64,000 bases of DNA from an uncultured Eubacteriales bacterium (GTDB lineage Bacteria; Bacillota; Clostridia; Oscillospirales; Oscillospiraceae). The DNA is taken from the NCBI GenBank assembly GCA_958402445.1, contig CATXTO010000001.1:1-64000 (forward strand). Direction: 5' to 3'. Shown piece after piece: positions 8,816 through 17,261 of this stretch; within the stretch, counting starts at the first letter, position 1; each line of letters opens with the position of its first letter. Made by a program: the position numbers and the translations under genes. The notes below the pieces were generated by a model. That model was not told where the DNA came from and searched no databases. It saw only the letters and a program-made list of their open reading frames with translations.

Positions 8816-9805
8816 TTAGGCGTTTTTCTCCCGGATCGTGGAGAGGATCACGGCAAACACGATGATCGCGCCCTTGAGCATCAACTGCGGGTAAGCGGAT
8901 ACGTTCATCAGATCCAGAATATTATTGATGATCCCCAGAATAAACACGCCGATCACCACACCGCTGACCGTGCCTTTACCGCCGGCGAAGCTGGTACCGC
9001 CGATGACTACTGCAGCAATGCAGTCAGTCTCCAACGCATCGCCGCTGGTAGGCGCGCCCAGACCCAGGCGGGCCATCAAAAGGATTCCGGCAACCGCGCA
9101 GCAAAAGCTGGAAAACACATAGGGAAGGATTTTCCAGTTTCGCACATTCAGACCAGACAGAGTCACCGCCTCTTCGTTCCCGCCCATGGCGTAAATTACG
9201 CGACCCACAATCGTCTTTTTAATCAGGAACGCAGTCACCAGTATCATCACAAACCAGACAATGGCTTGGTAGGGTACGCCATAGAACCGCCCGGAGCCGA
9301 TGGTAGACAGAAAGTGTGCGGCGGAGGACTTGGCCCAGGAGATTGGGGAGGATTTTGAATACCAGAAGGCAATGCCGCTGGCAAAGCTCTGCATACCCAG
9401 CGTCACGATAAACGGAGCGATGCGTAGCTTAGCAATGATAATGCCGTTGACAAAGCCAATTCCAAGGCAAATCAGGATTGTCAGAAGGACTGCCAACCCC
9501 AGGGGCATTGTGTTGGTAAAGCTAGCGCAAAATACGCCCGCCACAGCGATCTGGGAGCCAACGCTCAGATCAATGCCGCCAGTGAGAATCACTGCGAACA
9601 TGCCCATACTCACTACCATGATCGTCGTCTGTTGGATCAGCATATTGCGCAGGTTCAAGGCGGTGAAAAACGCCGGGGACAGCAGCGAGGCGATCACGAT
9701 CATGAGAACCAGTACGCTCAAGGGGATGGCCTGAACTTTTAAATAGCGCTTCGTGGCATCGGCGGCCAAGCTGTGAAGCTTTCTGCTTTCCGCTGTTCTC
9801 ATCAT
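8816..9805 (-). CDS. Sugar ABC transporter permease (RbsC-type)
   Basis: A 329-residue integral membrane protein of the BPD-transp-2/RbsC family with about eight to ten hydrophobic segments. Typical blocks are FFTALNLRNMLIQQTTIMVVSMGM, GGIDLSVGSQIAV, FIVTLGMQSFASGI, and AAVVIGGTSFAGGKGTVSG, the cytoplasmic loop that contacts the ATPase. The start overlaps the ATPase stop. It should form the homodimeric channel of an importer with the RbsA-type ATPase and the lipoprotein upstream. Confidence 0.9.
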   Translation of the reverse strand: MMRTAESRKLHSLAADATKRYLKVQAIPLSVLVLMIVIASLLSPAFFTALNLRNMLIQQTTIMVVSMGMFAVILTGGIDLSVGSQIAVAGVFCASFTNTMPLGLAVLLTILICLGIGFVNGIIIAKLRIAPFIVTLGMQSFASGIAFWYSKSSPISWAKSSAAHFLSTIGSGRFYGVPYQAIVWFVMILVTAFLIKKTIVGRVIYAMGGNEEAVTLSGLNVRNWKILPYVFSSFCCAVAGILLMARLGLGAPTSGDALETDCIAAVVIGGTSFAGGKGTVSGVVIGVFILGIINNILDLMNVSAYPQLMLKGAIIVFAVILSTIREKNA

Positions 9806-11295
9806 GGTGCAACTCTCCTATACATAAATTGTAAAATTCGTTCTGTGTCTTGCAGCTGCCGCCCTTCCACACTGCCCGTTATATAGCCGTCATGCAGCAC
9901 GATGGCCCTGTCACACACCATCTGGATTTCCTCAATTTCCGAAGAGATGACAATAATGGATATTCCCTGGGAACGAAGCTTCTGCAGCAAGGTATAGATT
10001 TCTGCACGGGCCCCTACGTCAATACCCTGGGTGGGCTCGTCAAAAATCAAGATCTGCGGCGCGGCCATCACCGCCTTCGTAACCACCACTTTTTGCTGGT
10101 TCCCGCCGGAAAGACTCCCGGCTATATCCTCGATGGAGGTCATTTTTACATTCAGCTTCCGGCAGAATTCGTTGATTTGAGCCGTCTCCTTCCGACTGTT
10201 GCATACGCCGGCCCGGGAAATAGCCTTGAGGTTGGACAGCGCTACATTCTCCCGGATGGAGCGGCAAAGCACCAACGCCTCTTTTTTTCGATCCTCAGGG
10301 GCCAGGAAAATTCCCAGCTTGGCCGCATCGGTGGAGTTGCGGATGTTAACCGCCTTGCCGCCCACCAAAATTTTTCCCTTTAGCACCTTGTCCAGTCCAT
10401 ACAGCGCGCGCACGGTTTCCGTTCGCCCGCTGTTGACCAAGCCTGCGATTCCTAAAATTTCACCTCGATGGAGGCGAAATGAAATATCAAAAACCTTACG
10501 CGTGGTAATTCCTTGGACATCCAACACGACATCATCTGTGGGAACATAGTTTTTTTCCGCATACATGGCCTCCAGAGAATGGCCCAGCATTTGCCCGATC
10601 AGATCGTCTTTGGTCAAATTTTCGTTTTTCATCACCGAGATGAGCATCCCGTCCCGCATCACCGCCACCCGCTCGCAGATATGGAAGATCTCTTCCAGTC
10701 TGTGGGAGATATAAATCATCGTGGTCCGGTTCCGCTTCAGCTCCTCGATGATGGAAAACAGGATCTCCACCTCGCGGCCTGACAAAACCGCCGTGGGCTC
10801 GTCCCATATAATGATCTTTGGTTCAATGTACAGAACTTTGGCGATGGCCACAAGCTGGCGCATGGCGCCGCCCAAAGCTCCAACCTTCTGGTTTGCCAGA
10901 AGGGGAATATGATAGCGATCCAGCAGGGCCTGGACCTTTTGCTGTAGCTGCTTGGTGTTGACTACGCCCCGCTTGGCATAGTCCGGCTGGCCCAGCGTCA
11001 CATTTTCCGCCACCGTGAATTCCGGCACCAGCTCGGCCTGCTGATACACCTGCGCGATCCCGTGCTTTTTCGCTGCGGACGGGCTTGTGATGGAGACATC
11101 CTTCCCATAGAGGCGGATGGCGCCCCCATCCTTTTGATACGCGCCGGTGAGTATCTTCATAAGCGTGCTTTTACCTGCTCCGTTCTGGCCCACCAACGCC
11201 AGCGTTTCACCCTCCTGGATGTCCAGGCTGACCTGCTTCAGCGCCTGGATACCGCCGAATGTCTTGCTGATTTTGTCAATTTGAAGAATTGTCAT
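9802..11295 (-). CDS. Sugar ABC transporter ATP-binding protein (RbsA-type, two ABC domains)
   Basis: A 497-residue double-domain ATPase. Domain 1 (about 1-230) has Walker A GQNGAGKST and Walker B IIWDEPTAVLS, but its signature region reads LGGAMRQ rather than LS-x-G/A-x-Q. Domain 2 (about 250-495) has a good signature LSGGNQQK and Walker B LIFDEPTQGIDVG but no Walker A lysine, as usual for RbsA/MglA. The ATG at 11295 is chosen because an AAGGAGCATCATCC ribosome site precedes it; an upstream in-frame ATG at 11379 has none and would overlap the terminator-side leader. It powers import of the operon's sugar acid. Confidence 0.88.
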   Translation of the reverse strand: MTILQIDKISKTFGGIQALKQVSLDIQEGETLALVGQNGAGKSTLMKILTGAYQKDGGAIRLYGKDVSITSPSAAKKHGIAQVYQQAELVPEFTVAENVTLGQPDYAKRGVVNTKQLQQKVQALLDRYHIPLLANQKVGALGGAMRQLVAIAKVLYIEPKIIIWDEPTAVLSGREVEILFSIIEELKRNRTTMIYISHRLEEIFHICERVAVMRDGMLISVMKNENLTKDDLIGQMLGHSLEAMYAEKNYVPTDDVVLDVQGITTRKVFDISFRLHRGEILGIAGLVNSGRTETVRALYGLDKVLKGKILVGGKAVNIRNSTDAAKLGIFLAPEDRKKEALVLCRSIRENVALSNLKAISRAGVCNSRKETAQINEFCRKLNVKMTSIEDIAGSLSGGNQQKVVVTKAVMAAPQILIFDEPTQGIDVGARAEIYTLLQKLRSQGISIIVISSEIEEIQMVCDRAIVLHDGYITGSVEGRQLQDTERILQFMYRRVAP

Positions 11296-11360
11296 GGATG
11301 ATGCTCCTTCAACCTTTGCCTCATGCAAATAAGGCCCTGGGTAATATGGATCCAGTTTGA

Positions 11361-11400
11361 TAAAAATGCCCGCAGGCACCTTGATCGACGTCTGCGGGCA
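11361..11400 (-). terminator. Intercistronic terminator after the binding-protein gene
   Basis: Arms 11367-11375 and 11392-11400 (TGCCCGCAG/CTGCGGGCA, 9 bp, 16-base loop) are followed on the minus strand by TTTTTATC. This is an intrinsic terminator within the operon, placed between the binding protein and the ATPase. Partial readthrough would give the common excess of binding protein over membrane subunits. Confidence 0.75.
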
Positions 11401-11457
11401 GAGTTTACCTTTGTCCAGCGTTGATTGTTACGCCTGAACTTTATTTATATTGGAATA

Positions 11458-12591
11458 TCAGCCGTTGTAGTAAGTGCTCAGGTTATCAATGGTGCACACC
11501 ACAGGATCCTGAATGATATTGTTGGACTGCGGAAGCGTTCCGTCGTTGAGATAAGCAACGATGATTTTTGTGGCCAGAACGCCGAAGGCATGGGTATCGT
11601 TCATTCCGGTGCAGACGATGGAGCCGCCGCTAGCGATGCTTTCCATTGCGCCGGCCGAGCCGTCAACCGCGCCCATAATCACATTGGAGGGATCTAGGCC
11701 CAGGACGTTCAACGCCTGGGAGGCGCCGATCACATGGGAGTCACAGGTGCCGATAATGCATTTCAGATTCGGATTGGCAGTCAACATATTCTGTGCGGTC
11801 TCCAAGCCGTTTTCTTCCGAGTATCCGCCGGAGTACAGGAAGGAAACCAGCTCGATCTTGCCTTCCTTATCAACGTCGGCCACGCCGGCCTTTGCGCCTT
11901 CGTTCCGGTTGTGGGCAATGGCGTCGCCATCCTTGCCGCCGATCAGAGCGTATTCAATCTTCTCCGCGTCAGGATACTTCTCCAGCAGCTGGGAAGCTAG
12001 GTAGCTGCCCACGCCGAAGCCCAACGCATAGGCGTCAACGGAAACGGCACAGAAAATAGGAGCGTCCGCAGCCACGGTGTCGTTGACGGTGATGACCGGG
12101 ATCCCGGCCTCGGCCAATTCCTTCAAAACGGGAGTCAGCGCATCCTGCGGGTTGCAGGGCCCCAGAATGATGGCGTCAACGTCTTGGGCCATGAAGTTCT
12201 CGAGCTGAGAGATCTGAGTGGACACGTTGTCCTCGCAGACAGAGACCAGCGCGGTGCAGCCCGCGGCCTCAACCTGGCCCTGGACTTCGTCCGATAGGCT
12301 CTTAAACCAGTCGGTGGAAACGGTCGTCATCGCAATCCCAATGGTGTAATTTTCTTTTGCTTTTACATCGGGCAGATCATCATTTTTCAAATAAACCGCT
12401 TCATTGGACATAGACGCATACAAATCCGACAGATTATCGGCGCCGGTCGTGGTATTGTCCACTGGTGCGGTTGTATTGACAATGGGATCGGTACCCTTTG
12501 TCGAGGGGGTTTTGCTGCCGTCACCGCACGCTGCAAACAGGCAGACGACCATTGCAAGAACAAGACCAAACGCTACAAGTTTTTTCATCAT
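11458..12591 (-). CDS. Sugar ABC transporter substrate-binding lipoprotein
   Basis: A 377-residue solute-binding protein of the periplasmic-binding-protein-4 (ribose/galactose) type. A lipoprotein signal (residues 1-21) ends in LFAAC with the acylated Cys22, followed by a Ser/Thr-rich linker. The mature domain contains IGIAMTTVSTDWFKSLSDEV, DAIILGPCNP, IPVITVNDTV and MGAVDGSAGAMESI, typical of this fold. The AGGAGG ribosome site is six bases or fewer from the first of two ATGs. It is the first gene of the operon and defines its ligand, presumably a sugar or sugar acid. Confidence 0.9.
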   Translation of the reverse strand: MMKKLVAFGLVLAMVVCLFAACGDGSKTPSTKGTDPIVNTTAPVDNTTTGADNLSDLYASMSNEAVYLKNDDLPDVKAKENYTIGIAMTTVSTDWFKSLSDEVQGQVEAAGCTALVSVCEDNVSTQISQLENFMAQDVDAIILGPCNPQDALTPVLKELAEAGIPVITVNDTVAADAPIFCAVSVDAYALGFGVGSYLASQLLEKYPDAEKIEYALIGGKDGDAIAHNRNEGAKAGVADVDKEGKIELVSFLYSGGYSEENGLETAQNMLTANPNLKCIIGTCDSHVIGASQALNVLGLDPSNVIMGAVDGSAGAMESIASGGSIVCTGMNDTHAFGVLATKIIVAYLNDGTLPQSNNIIQDPVVCTIDNLSTYYNG

Positions 12592-12646
12592 GCTTCCTCC
12601 TAATCATCGTTACATTTTAGAAGTGCGCCTGTCTTATTTTGTAAGA

Positions 12647-12675
12647 ACTACCAAATTTTTGTATTTTTTGGTAGT
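12647..12675. promoter_or_regulatory. Inverted repeat in the leader of the sugar-acid operon
   Basis: ACTACCAAA (12647-12655) and TTTGGTAGT (12667-12675) form a perfect 9-bp inverted repeat with an 11-base AT spacer, just downstream of the predicted start of the minus-strand transcript. It could be an operator for the adjacent DeoR protein or for a catabolite regulator, or an RNA hairpin. Confidence 0.5.
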
Positions 12676-12694
12676 AAGCCCGCTTCTATTGTCT

Positions 12695-12723
12695 AGATTA
12701 GCAGAATTTTTGTTGCTTGTCAA
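12695..12723 (-). promoter_or_regulatory. Promoter of the sugar-acid ABC/KDG operon
   Basis: On the minus strand, TTGACA (12723-12718), 17-base spacer, TAATCT (12700-12695). This leaves a leader of about 95 bases before the lipoprotein start. Confidence 0.75.
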
Positions 12724-12742
12724 GTATATTTTTGTTATTTTG

Positions 12743-12787
12743 TTGTTAAATTATATTTTTTGTTAAGCAGCAATTGACAATTAACAA
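12743..12787. promoter_or_regulatory. TTGTTAA repeats between divergent promoters (candidate DeoR operator)
   Basis: Two direct copies of TTGTTAA (12743-12749 and 12760-12766) and one inverted copy TTAACAA (12781-12787) lie between the operon promoter and the DeoR gene, surrounding a TTGACA at 12774-12779. Repeated heptamers of this kind fit DeoR-family operators. No exact consensus can be assigned from one site. Confidence 0.4.
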
Positions 12788-12868
12788 ATTTTGTATTATT
12801 TTCTAATTAAAGTCAGGATTAGAAATTGTGGAAAGCGAGGTGCGCTGTACATTTGTGCAGCCGGGGCG

Positions 12869-13633
12869 ATGAGAGCGATCAGATTGAAGCAAATGGAACA
12901 GTTTATGGCGGAGCGGGGATTTGCGACGGTTCCGGAGCTGTGCGAGAAATTTGACATTCATCCCAATACCGCCAGAGCGGATATCAAGGAGCTTGCGGAG
13001 CGGGGAGTGATTGAAAAGAAGTATGGCGGTGCGGCCTATGCCCAGTCCCGGCTACCTGAGGGCTATTATGAAGCGCGCCGTGCCATCAACAAAAAGCGCA
13101 AGGAAGCCATTGGCTACAAGGCGGCTGCGTTTTTAAGGGAGGGCGACGTTATTTTTGTGGACGCAGGAACCACAACGTCCTTGCTGTTCGACGATGTGTC
13201 GGAAATGCCTGAGCGGCTGACGGTTATCACCAACAATCTAGAAGTAATTAACAAGGTGTTCAGAGATACGAAATACACGATTTATATCCTTCCTGGCAAA
13301 GGGGACCGGCAGCTTAACTCCTTTACGGGCACCGAAACGGTAGATAGCCTAAAAACATATAATATCAAAAAGGCCTTTATTGGTTCTAAGGGCATCTCTG
13401 CAAAAGGAGAGCTTTCGGCTTCCTCCAGTCTGGATGCAAAAATGAAAAGCACAGTCATCGAGATCAGTGAAACGGTGATTTTAATGGCGGATTCCCAAAA
13501 AATCTTTACCTCTGCTATGGTTAATTTTTCCAGCCTGGATCGGATCGATTATTGGGTCTGTGATAAAATCACCGAGGAGATCCGGCAACTTGCGCAAAAG
13601 CATAATGTTCAGTTGGCGGAAGCTGAGAATTAA
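12869..13633 (+). CDS. DeoR/GlpR-family transcriptional regulator
   Basis: A 254-residue repressor-type regulator. The N-terminal winged helix contains GFATVPELCEKFDIHPNTARADI. The C-terminal DeoR sensor domain has DAGTTTSLL, VITNNLEVI, and KKAFIGSKGIS, and normally binds a phosphorylated sugar intermediate. The ATG at 12869 is chosen because family members begin with R-x-x-x-x-x-x-I/M-x-x-F just before the helix; an in-frame ATG at 12791 would add 26 unconserved residues. The ribosome site there is weak (CCGGGG). It is divergent from the sugar-acid operon and most likely controls it, with KDG-phosphate or a related metabolite as candidate effector. Confidence 0.85.
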   Translation: MRAIRLKQMEQFMAERGFATVPELCEKFDIHPNTARADIKELAERGVIEKKYGGAAYAQSRLPEGYYEARRAINKKRKEAIGYKAAAFLREGDVIFVDAGTTTSLLFDDVSEMPERLTVITNNLEVINKVFRDTKYTIYILPGKGDRQLNSFTGTETVDSLKTYNIKKAFIGSKGISAKGELSASSSLDAKMKSTVIEISETVILMADSQKIFTSAMVNFSSLDRIDYWVCDKITEEIRQLAQKHNVQLAEAEN

Positions 13634-14422
13634 AATGTTATATTTTTAATTAGAAGCTCATACATTTCTCGCTGGGTATATGCCTGCTTGAACGCATATG
13701 GAATGAAAGCACTTATTTTTTGACACCACCTTGCTCAATCTGAGTTAGCATGAAAACCTTGTCGGCTCGTCTTGGATCCTCTCCCTATTTCCAGAAGCAA
13801 AAACGGGGGCTGTCTATGTGTGGCCTACCCCATTTCCAAAATACTTCCCTGCTCCATATACTATCGGAGCAGGGATTCTTTTATGGTCCAAACGCCTTCT
13901 GAACGTCCGGCTACCCCGTACGGAGACCAACAGGCCCATAGTAGATCCGCCTGTTGTTCCAATTGTTAAGCTTCGGCATTTCATTAGTAACGGTCTTGAA
14001 TCGTAAATTATAAGATAGAGCTTTGTGGAATAGATAGGCAGCCACAATTTAATTTGAATACCTTGAAAAAAGAGTCTGATGTTGCTATAATGATAAAACG
14101 CTGTGCCAAGCCCTTTTCACAATGGGTGTTTATGAGATTGCTCCAAAAGTGGAAAGCTAGATAAGGCTTATAGAGAAATCGATGAAACGCGGCGGCAGCT
14201 TTATGAAGCGGAACAGGGCCAAAGCTGATGTTTTGGCGCAGAGATAAGAAGATTTGTGAGGTCCGAGCATAAGAGGCTTGCACATGGTTCTGACCTGTCG
14301 TTATTTCGCAACGCTCAAGCATTTTCCCCTCGCGATGATACTGCGGGATCGGCCCCCAGAAATCAGATTTTTTCCAGAGACATAGTGTTTGGCTATGCCC
14401 CTGCTAGTGTTGGAGGAGCGTT
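13634..14422 (+). other. 789-base stretch without a convincing gene
   Basis: An AT-rich hairpin overlaps the DeoR stop codon (13628-13651). A second hairpin, CCCTGCTC/GAGCAGGG (13847-13854 with 13867-13874), is followed by ATTCTTTT and may be a terminator. A strong promoter lies at 14063-14091. Beyond that I see only short open frames without family features. One plus-strand stretch near 14155-14223 reads like protein (DKAYREIDETRRQLYEAEQG in one frame) but is enclosed by stops, so it may be a gene relic. Confidence 0.5.
14063..14091 (+). promoter_or_regulatory. Strong promoter about 330 bases upstream of ktrB
   Basis: TTGAAA (14063-14068), 17-base spacer, TATAAT (14086-14091). If it drives ktrB, the transcript has a leader of roughly 325 nt. 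A weaker alternative promoter is TTGCAC/TTATTT at 14278-14306. Confidence 0.6.
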
Positions 14423-15802
14423 ATGTCCTATTTGCGCCATCTTCTGCGGCTTCGATTGATGGAAAGCTCCAAACGGCTGTCAACTACCCGAATTATCGCG
14501 CTCTCATTTGCAGCTATTATTTTAATGGGTGCGCTGCTGTTGACCCTGCCGGTGGCATCCCGCAGCGGTCAATCCTGCGGGTTCTTTTCGGCTATCTTTA
14601 CGGCGACCTCCGCCACCTGCGTGACAGGCCTGGTGCTGTTTGACACCTATGTCCAGTGGAGCGGGTTCGGCCAGGTCGTTATTCTCTGCTTGATCCAAAT
14701 CGGCGGACTGGGTTTTATGTCGGTCGCGTCCATGTTCGCCTTTTCCATGCACCGAAAGATGGGTTTAAGGCAGCGGATGCTGCTGGCGCAGGCCATGAGC
14801 CTCAACGATATCGAGGGTGTCGTCCGGCTCCAGCGCCATGTGCTCATTGGCACGTTCACCCTGGAGGGGTTGGGCGCCCTGATTTTGACTTTGCGGTTTT
14901 GGCCCAGCTTCGGCTTTTTCACGGCCCTGAAATGGGGCATTTTCCATTCGGTCTCCGCCTTTTGCAACGCTGGGTTCGATATCCTGGGCAGGATTGCTCC
15001 AGGCTCCAGTATGATCCCATTTCAGACGGACCCGGTGGTTTGTATTACGCTGATGTTTCTAATCATCATAGGCGGTCTGGGCTTTTTTGTATGGGAAGAT
15101 ATCCTGCGCTGCAGGAGCCTGCGCAAGCTGACGGTGTATACCAAGCTGGTCTTAATCTGTACGGCGTTTTTGATCCTCAGCGGCACGGCTCTGGTCTGCA
15201 TTTTGGAGTGGGACAATCCGCAGACGTTGGGTGCTATGACGATTCCACAAAAGCTACTGGCGGGTGGGTTTCAATCCGTCACCACTCGGACGGCGGGCTT
15301 TGCCGCCGTCGATCAGGCCGCTATGGGAGAGGCCACCAAAGCTGTCTGCGCAGTTCTAATGCTCATCGGCGGCTCCAGCGGCTCCACTGCCGGCGGCATG
15401 AAGACAGTTACGGTGGTGGTGCTGCTATTGGCCGCAGTCGCCAGTGCCAGGGGGCAGTCCAAGGTCACCGTGTTCAAGCGCTCCGTGTCGGACCGCCAAG
15501 TCCGGGACGCCATGACCATTACGGTGATGATGGTAACCCTGTGTTTCTTTGGCGGAGTATTTTTATCAGCGGACAGCGGAATTCCTTTTTTGGATTCGCT
15601 GTTTGAAACGGCGTCCGCGCTGGCTACGGTGGGATTGTCCGCCAATGTGACGCCGCTGCTAGACCTTCCATCTCAAATTTTGATTATGGCCTATATGTAT
15701 TTTGGACGCGTTGGTATTTTAACCATCAGCCTGGGCTTCCTCATGGGCGACCGGGTGGAGGAGCGATACCGATACGCGGAGACAAAGCTGCTGATTGGAT
15801 AG
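14423..15802 (+). CDS. ktrB: KtrB-type potassium uptake channel subunit
   Basis: A 459-residue membrane protein of the Trk/Ktr/HKT family. Four pore loops with the conserved glycines can be seen: SATCVTGLVL, SAFCNAGFDI, TTRTAGFAAVD and ALATVGLSANVTP, separated by paired hydrophobic helices. The fairly short length fits KtrB rather than TrkH. GGAGGAG four bases before the ATG supports the start. It is followed 15 bases later by the RCK partner ktrA, so together they form a sodium- or ATP/c-di-AMP-regulated K+ uptake system. The ion-selectivity statement is family knowledge. Confidence 0.9.
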   Translation: MSYLRHLLRLRLMESSKRLSTTRIIALSFAAIILMGALLLTLPVASRSGQSCGFFSAIFTATSATCVTGLVLFDTYVQWSGFGQVVILCLIQIGGLGFMSVASMFAFSMHRKMGLRQRMLLAQAMSLNDIEGVVRLQRHVLIGTFTLEGLGALILTLRFWPSFGFFTALKWGIFHSVSAFCNAGFDILGRIAPGSSMIPFQTDPVVCITLMFLIIIGGLGFFVWEDILRCRSLRKLTVYTKLVLICTAFLILSGTALVCILEWDNPQTLGAMTIPQKLLAGGFQSVTTRTAGFAAVDQAAMGEATKAVCAVLMLIGGSSGSTAGGMKTVTVVVLLLAAVASARGQSKVTVFKRSVSDRQVRDAMTITVMMVTLCFFGGVFLSADSGIPFLDSLFETASALATVGLSANVTPLLDLPSQILIMAYMYFGRVGILTISLGFLMGDRVEERYRYAETKLLIG

Positions 15803-15817
15803 GAGCATAGAAAGAGC

Positions 15818-16465
15818 ATGAAAACGTACGTTGTGGTTGGACTGGGACGGTTCGGATATTCTGTGGCCCGCCGTCTGTGCGAATTGGGCAACGAGGTCCT
15901 GGCGATGGACCGGTGCCCGGATAATGTGCAACAGATTTCGAACTACGTCACCCACGCTGTGGTGGGCGATGCCCAGGACCCGGACGTGCTCCGGGCCTTG
16001 GGTATCCGGAATTACGATTGCGCAATCGTCGCCATCGGCAAGGATCTGTCCGCTAGCATTCTGGCCACTCTGAATTTTAAAGAAATGGGAGTCCCGCTGG
16101 TGGTCTGCAAGGCGCTGGACGAGAGCCATCGAAAGGTGCTGGAGAAGGTCGGCGCGGACCGGGTGGTGATTCCAGAGCGGGAAATTGCCTACAAGCTGGC
16201 TCAGGGGCTATCGACTGCCAATGTTCTGGAGTATATTGAGCTGTCCCCGGAATATGGCATCTCCGAATTCACGGCGCCCAATGCCTGGGACGGCAAATCG
16301 TTGCGCCAGCTAAACGTCCGCGCCCGCATTGGGGTGAATATTATTGCAATTCGATCTGGGGAGAAAATTCGAGTCTCCCCGGATGCGGACTACGTGGTGT
16401 CCAAATCAGATACCATCGTTGCGCTGGGGGACTATAAGTCCCTTTCCGCGGTGCAAAAGCAATGA
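15818..16465 (+). CDS. ktrA: KtrA-type RCK regulatory subunit of K+ channel
   Basis: A 215-residue cytoplasmic RCK protein. The RCK_N Rossmann domain begins VVGLGRFGYSVARRL with an acidic D at the end of the second strand (AMDR), fitting nucleotide binding. The C-terminal RCK_C domain (about 135-215), with VSKSDTIVALGDY near the end, is where c-di-AMP binds in characterised KtrA proteins. It pairs with ktrB. The downstream rRNA methyltransferase gene overlaps its stop codon. Confidence 0.9.
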   Translation: MKTYVVVGLGRFGYSVARRLCELGNEVLAMDRCPDNVQQISNYVTHAVVGDAQDPDVLRALGIRNYDCAIVAIGKDLSASILATLNFKEMGVPLVVCKALDESHRKVLEKVGADRVVIPEREIAYKLAQGLSTANVLEYIELSPEYGISEFTAPNAWDGKSLRQLNVRARIGVNIIAIRSGEKIRVSPDADYVVSKSDTIVALGDYKSLSAVQKQ

Positions 16466-17250
16466 TGGAGCGTATCACCAGCAGGAAGAATCCCTTTTTG
16501 CAGCAGGTGCGCCGTCTGCTCGGCTCCAGGCGTGCACGTCAGGAGGCGAATCTCTTTGTGGCCGACGGTACAAAGCTGCTCCAAGAGGCCGTCTCCTGGT
16601 ATCCTGGTTTGGAGACTGTGATTCTGGCGGACGGCGTGGAGACTGCCCCGCTGCCGGCGGGAGTCCGGGTGGTGCGGGTCCCTCCGGATGTGATGGAAAG
16701 CATTTCGCCTATGCAGGCGCCGCAGGGGGCGTTGTTTCTCTGTCGGTACCCCGGGGCTAAGGAGCTGACGGTTTTGCCGGGGACCTTGATTCTCGATGGC
16801 ATACAGGACCCGGGAAATCTGGGCGGCATGCTACGGACCGCAGACGCCCTGGATGTGCCGGTGGTATTGACGGAAGACTGCGCCGACCCCTTTGGCTGGA
16901 AAGCGGTTCGCGCCTCCATGGGCGCGCTGTTTCGCAACCCGCCCGTATCCGGGACCTGCGAAGCGATTTTGGCGGCCTGTCAGAAAAGCGGCTCGCCGTT
17001 GGCGGTAACGGGCATGTCTGCCTGTGCAACGGATATCCGCACAGCCCCGCTTTCAGACTGGGCGGTGGTAATCGGCAGCGAGGGACAGGGCGTGCGGCGT
17101 GAATTTTTGGAGGCCAGCAGTCAGATGGTAACCATCCCCATGAACCACCGCTGTGAGTCTCTGAATGCGGCGGCGGCGGCGGCAATCGTGATGTGGCAGA
17201 TGCGGATGAAAACGAAGTTTATCCCAATTTTGGACGACGGCGAAAAGTAG
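16462..17250 (+). CDS. TrmH/SpoU-family RNA 2'-O-methyltransferase
   Basis: A 262-residue SPOUT methyltransferase. It has an N-terminal substrate-binding domain (ITSRKNPFLQQVRRLL and FVADGTKLLQEA) and the knotted catalytic domain with motif 1 DGIQDPGNLGGMLRTADA, motif 2 VVIGSEGQGV and motif 3 IPMNHRCESLNAAAAAAI. It probably methylates a ribose in 23S rRNA or tRNA using SAM. Its start overlaps the ktrA stop (ATGATGG), so co-expression with the K+ system is likely. The exact target is not readable. Confidence 0.85.
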   Translation: MMERITSRKNPFLQQVRRLLGSRRARQEANLFVADGTKLLQEAVSWYPGLETVILADGVETAPLPAGVRVVRVPPDVMESISPMQAPQGALFLCRYPGAKELTVLPGTLILDGIQDPGNLGGMLRTADALDVPVVLTEDCADPFGWKAVRASMGALFRNPPVSGTCEAILAACQKSGSPLAVTGMSACATDIRTAPLSDWAVVIGSEGQGVRREFLEASSQMVTIPMNHRCESLNAAAAAAIVMWQMRMKTKFIPILDDGEK

Positions 17251-17261
17251 GCGGGATTGCG

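Noticed and set aside
13886..13990. Minus-strand fragment reading LNNWNNRRIYYGPVGLRT, faintly like the C-terminus of an IS3-type transposase
   Set aside because: Only a few residues resemble the YNNRRI...SPV-x-YR pattern, no further transposase sequence or terminal inverted repeats are visible, so chance is as likely.
14155..14223. Short protein-like stretch (DKAYREIDETRRQLYEAEQG) upstream of ktrB
   Set aside because: Enclosed by stops, without a start or ribosome site; recorded only as a possible relic within the non-coding stretch.
14098..14422. ydaO/yuaA c-di-AMP riboswitch upstream of ktrB
   Set aside because: Expected by context, but I could not find the conserved core sequences by eye.
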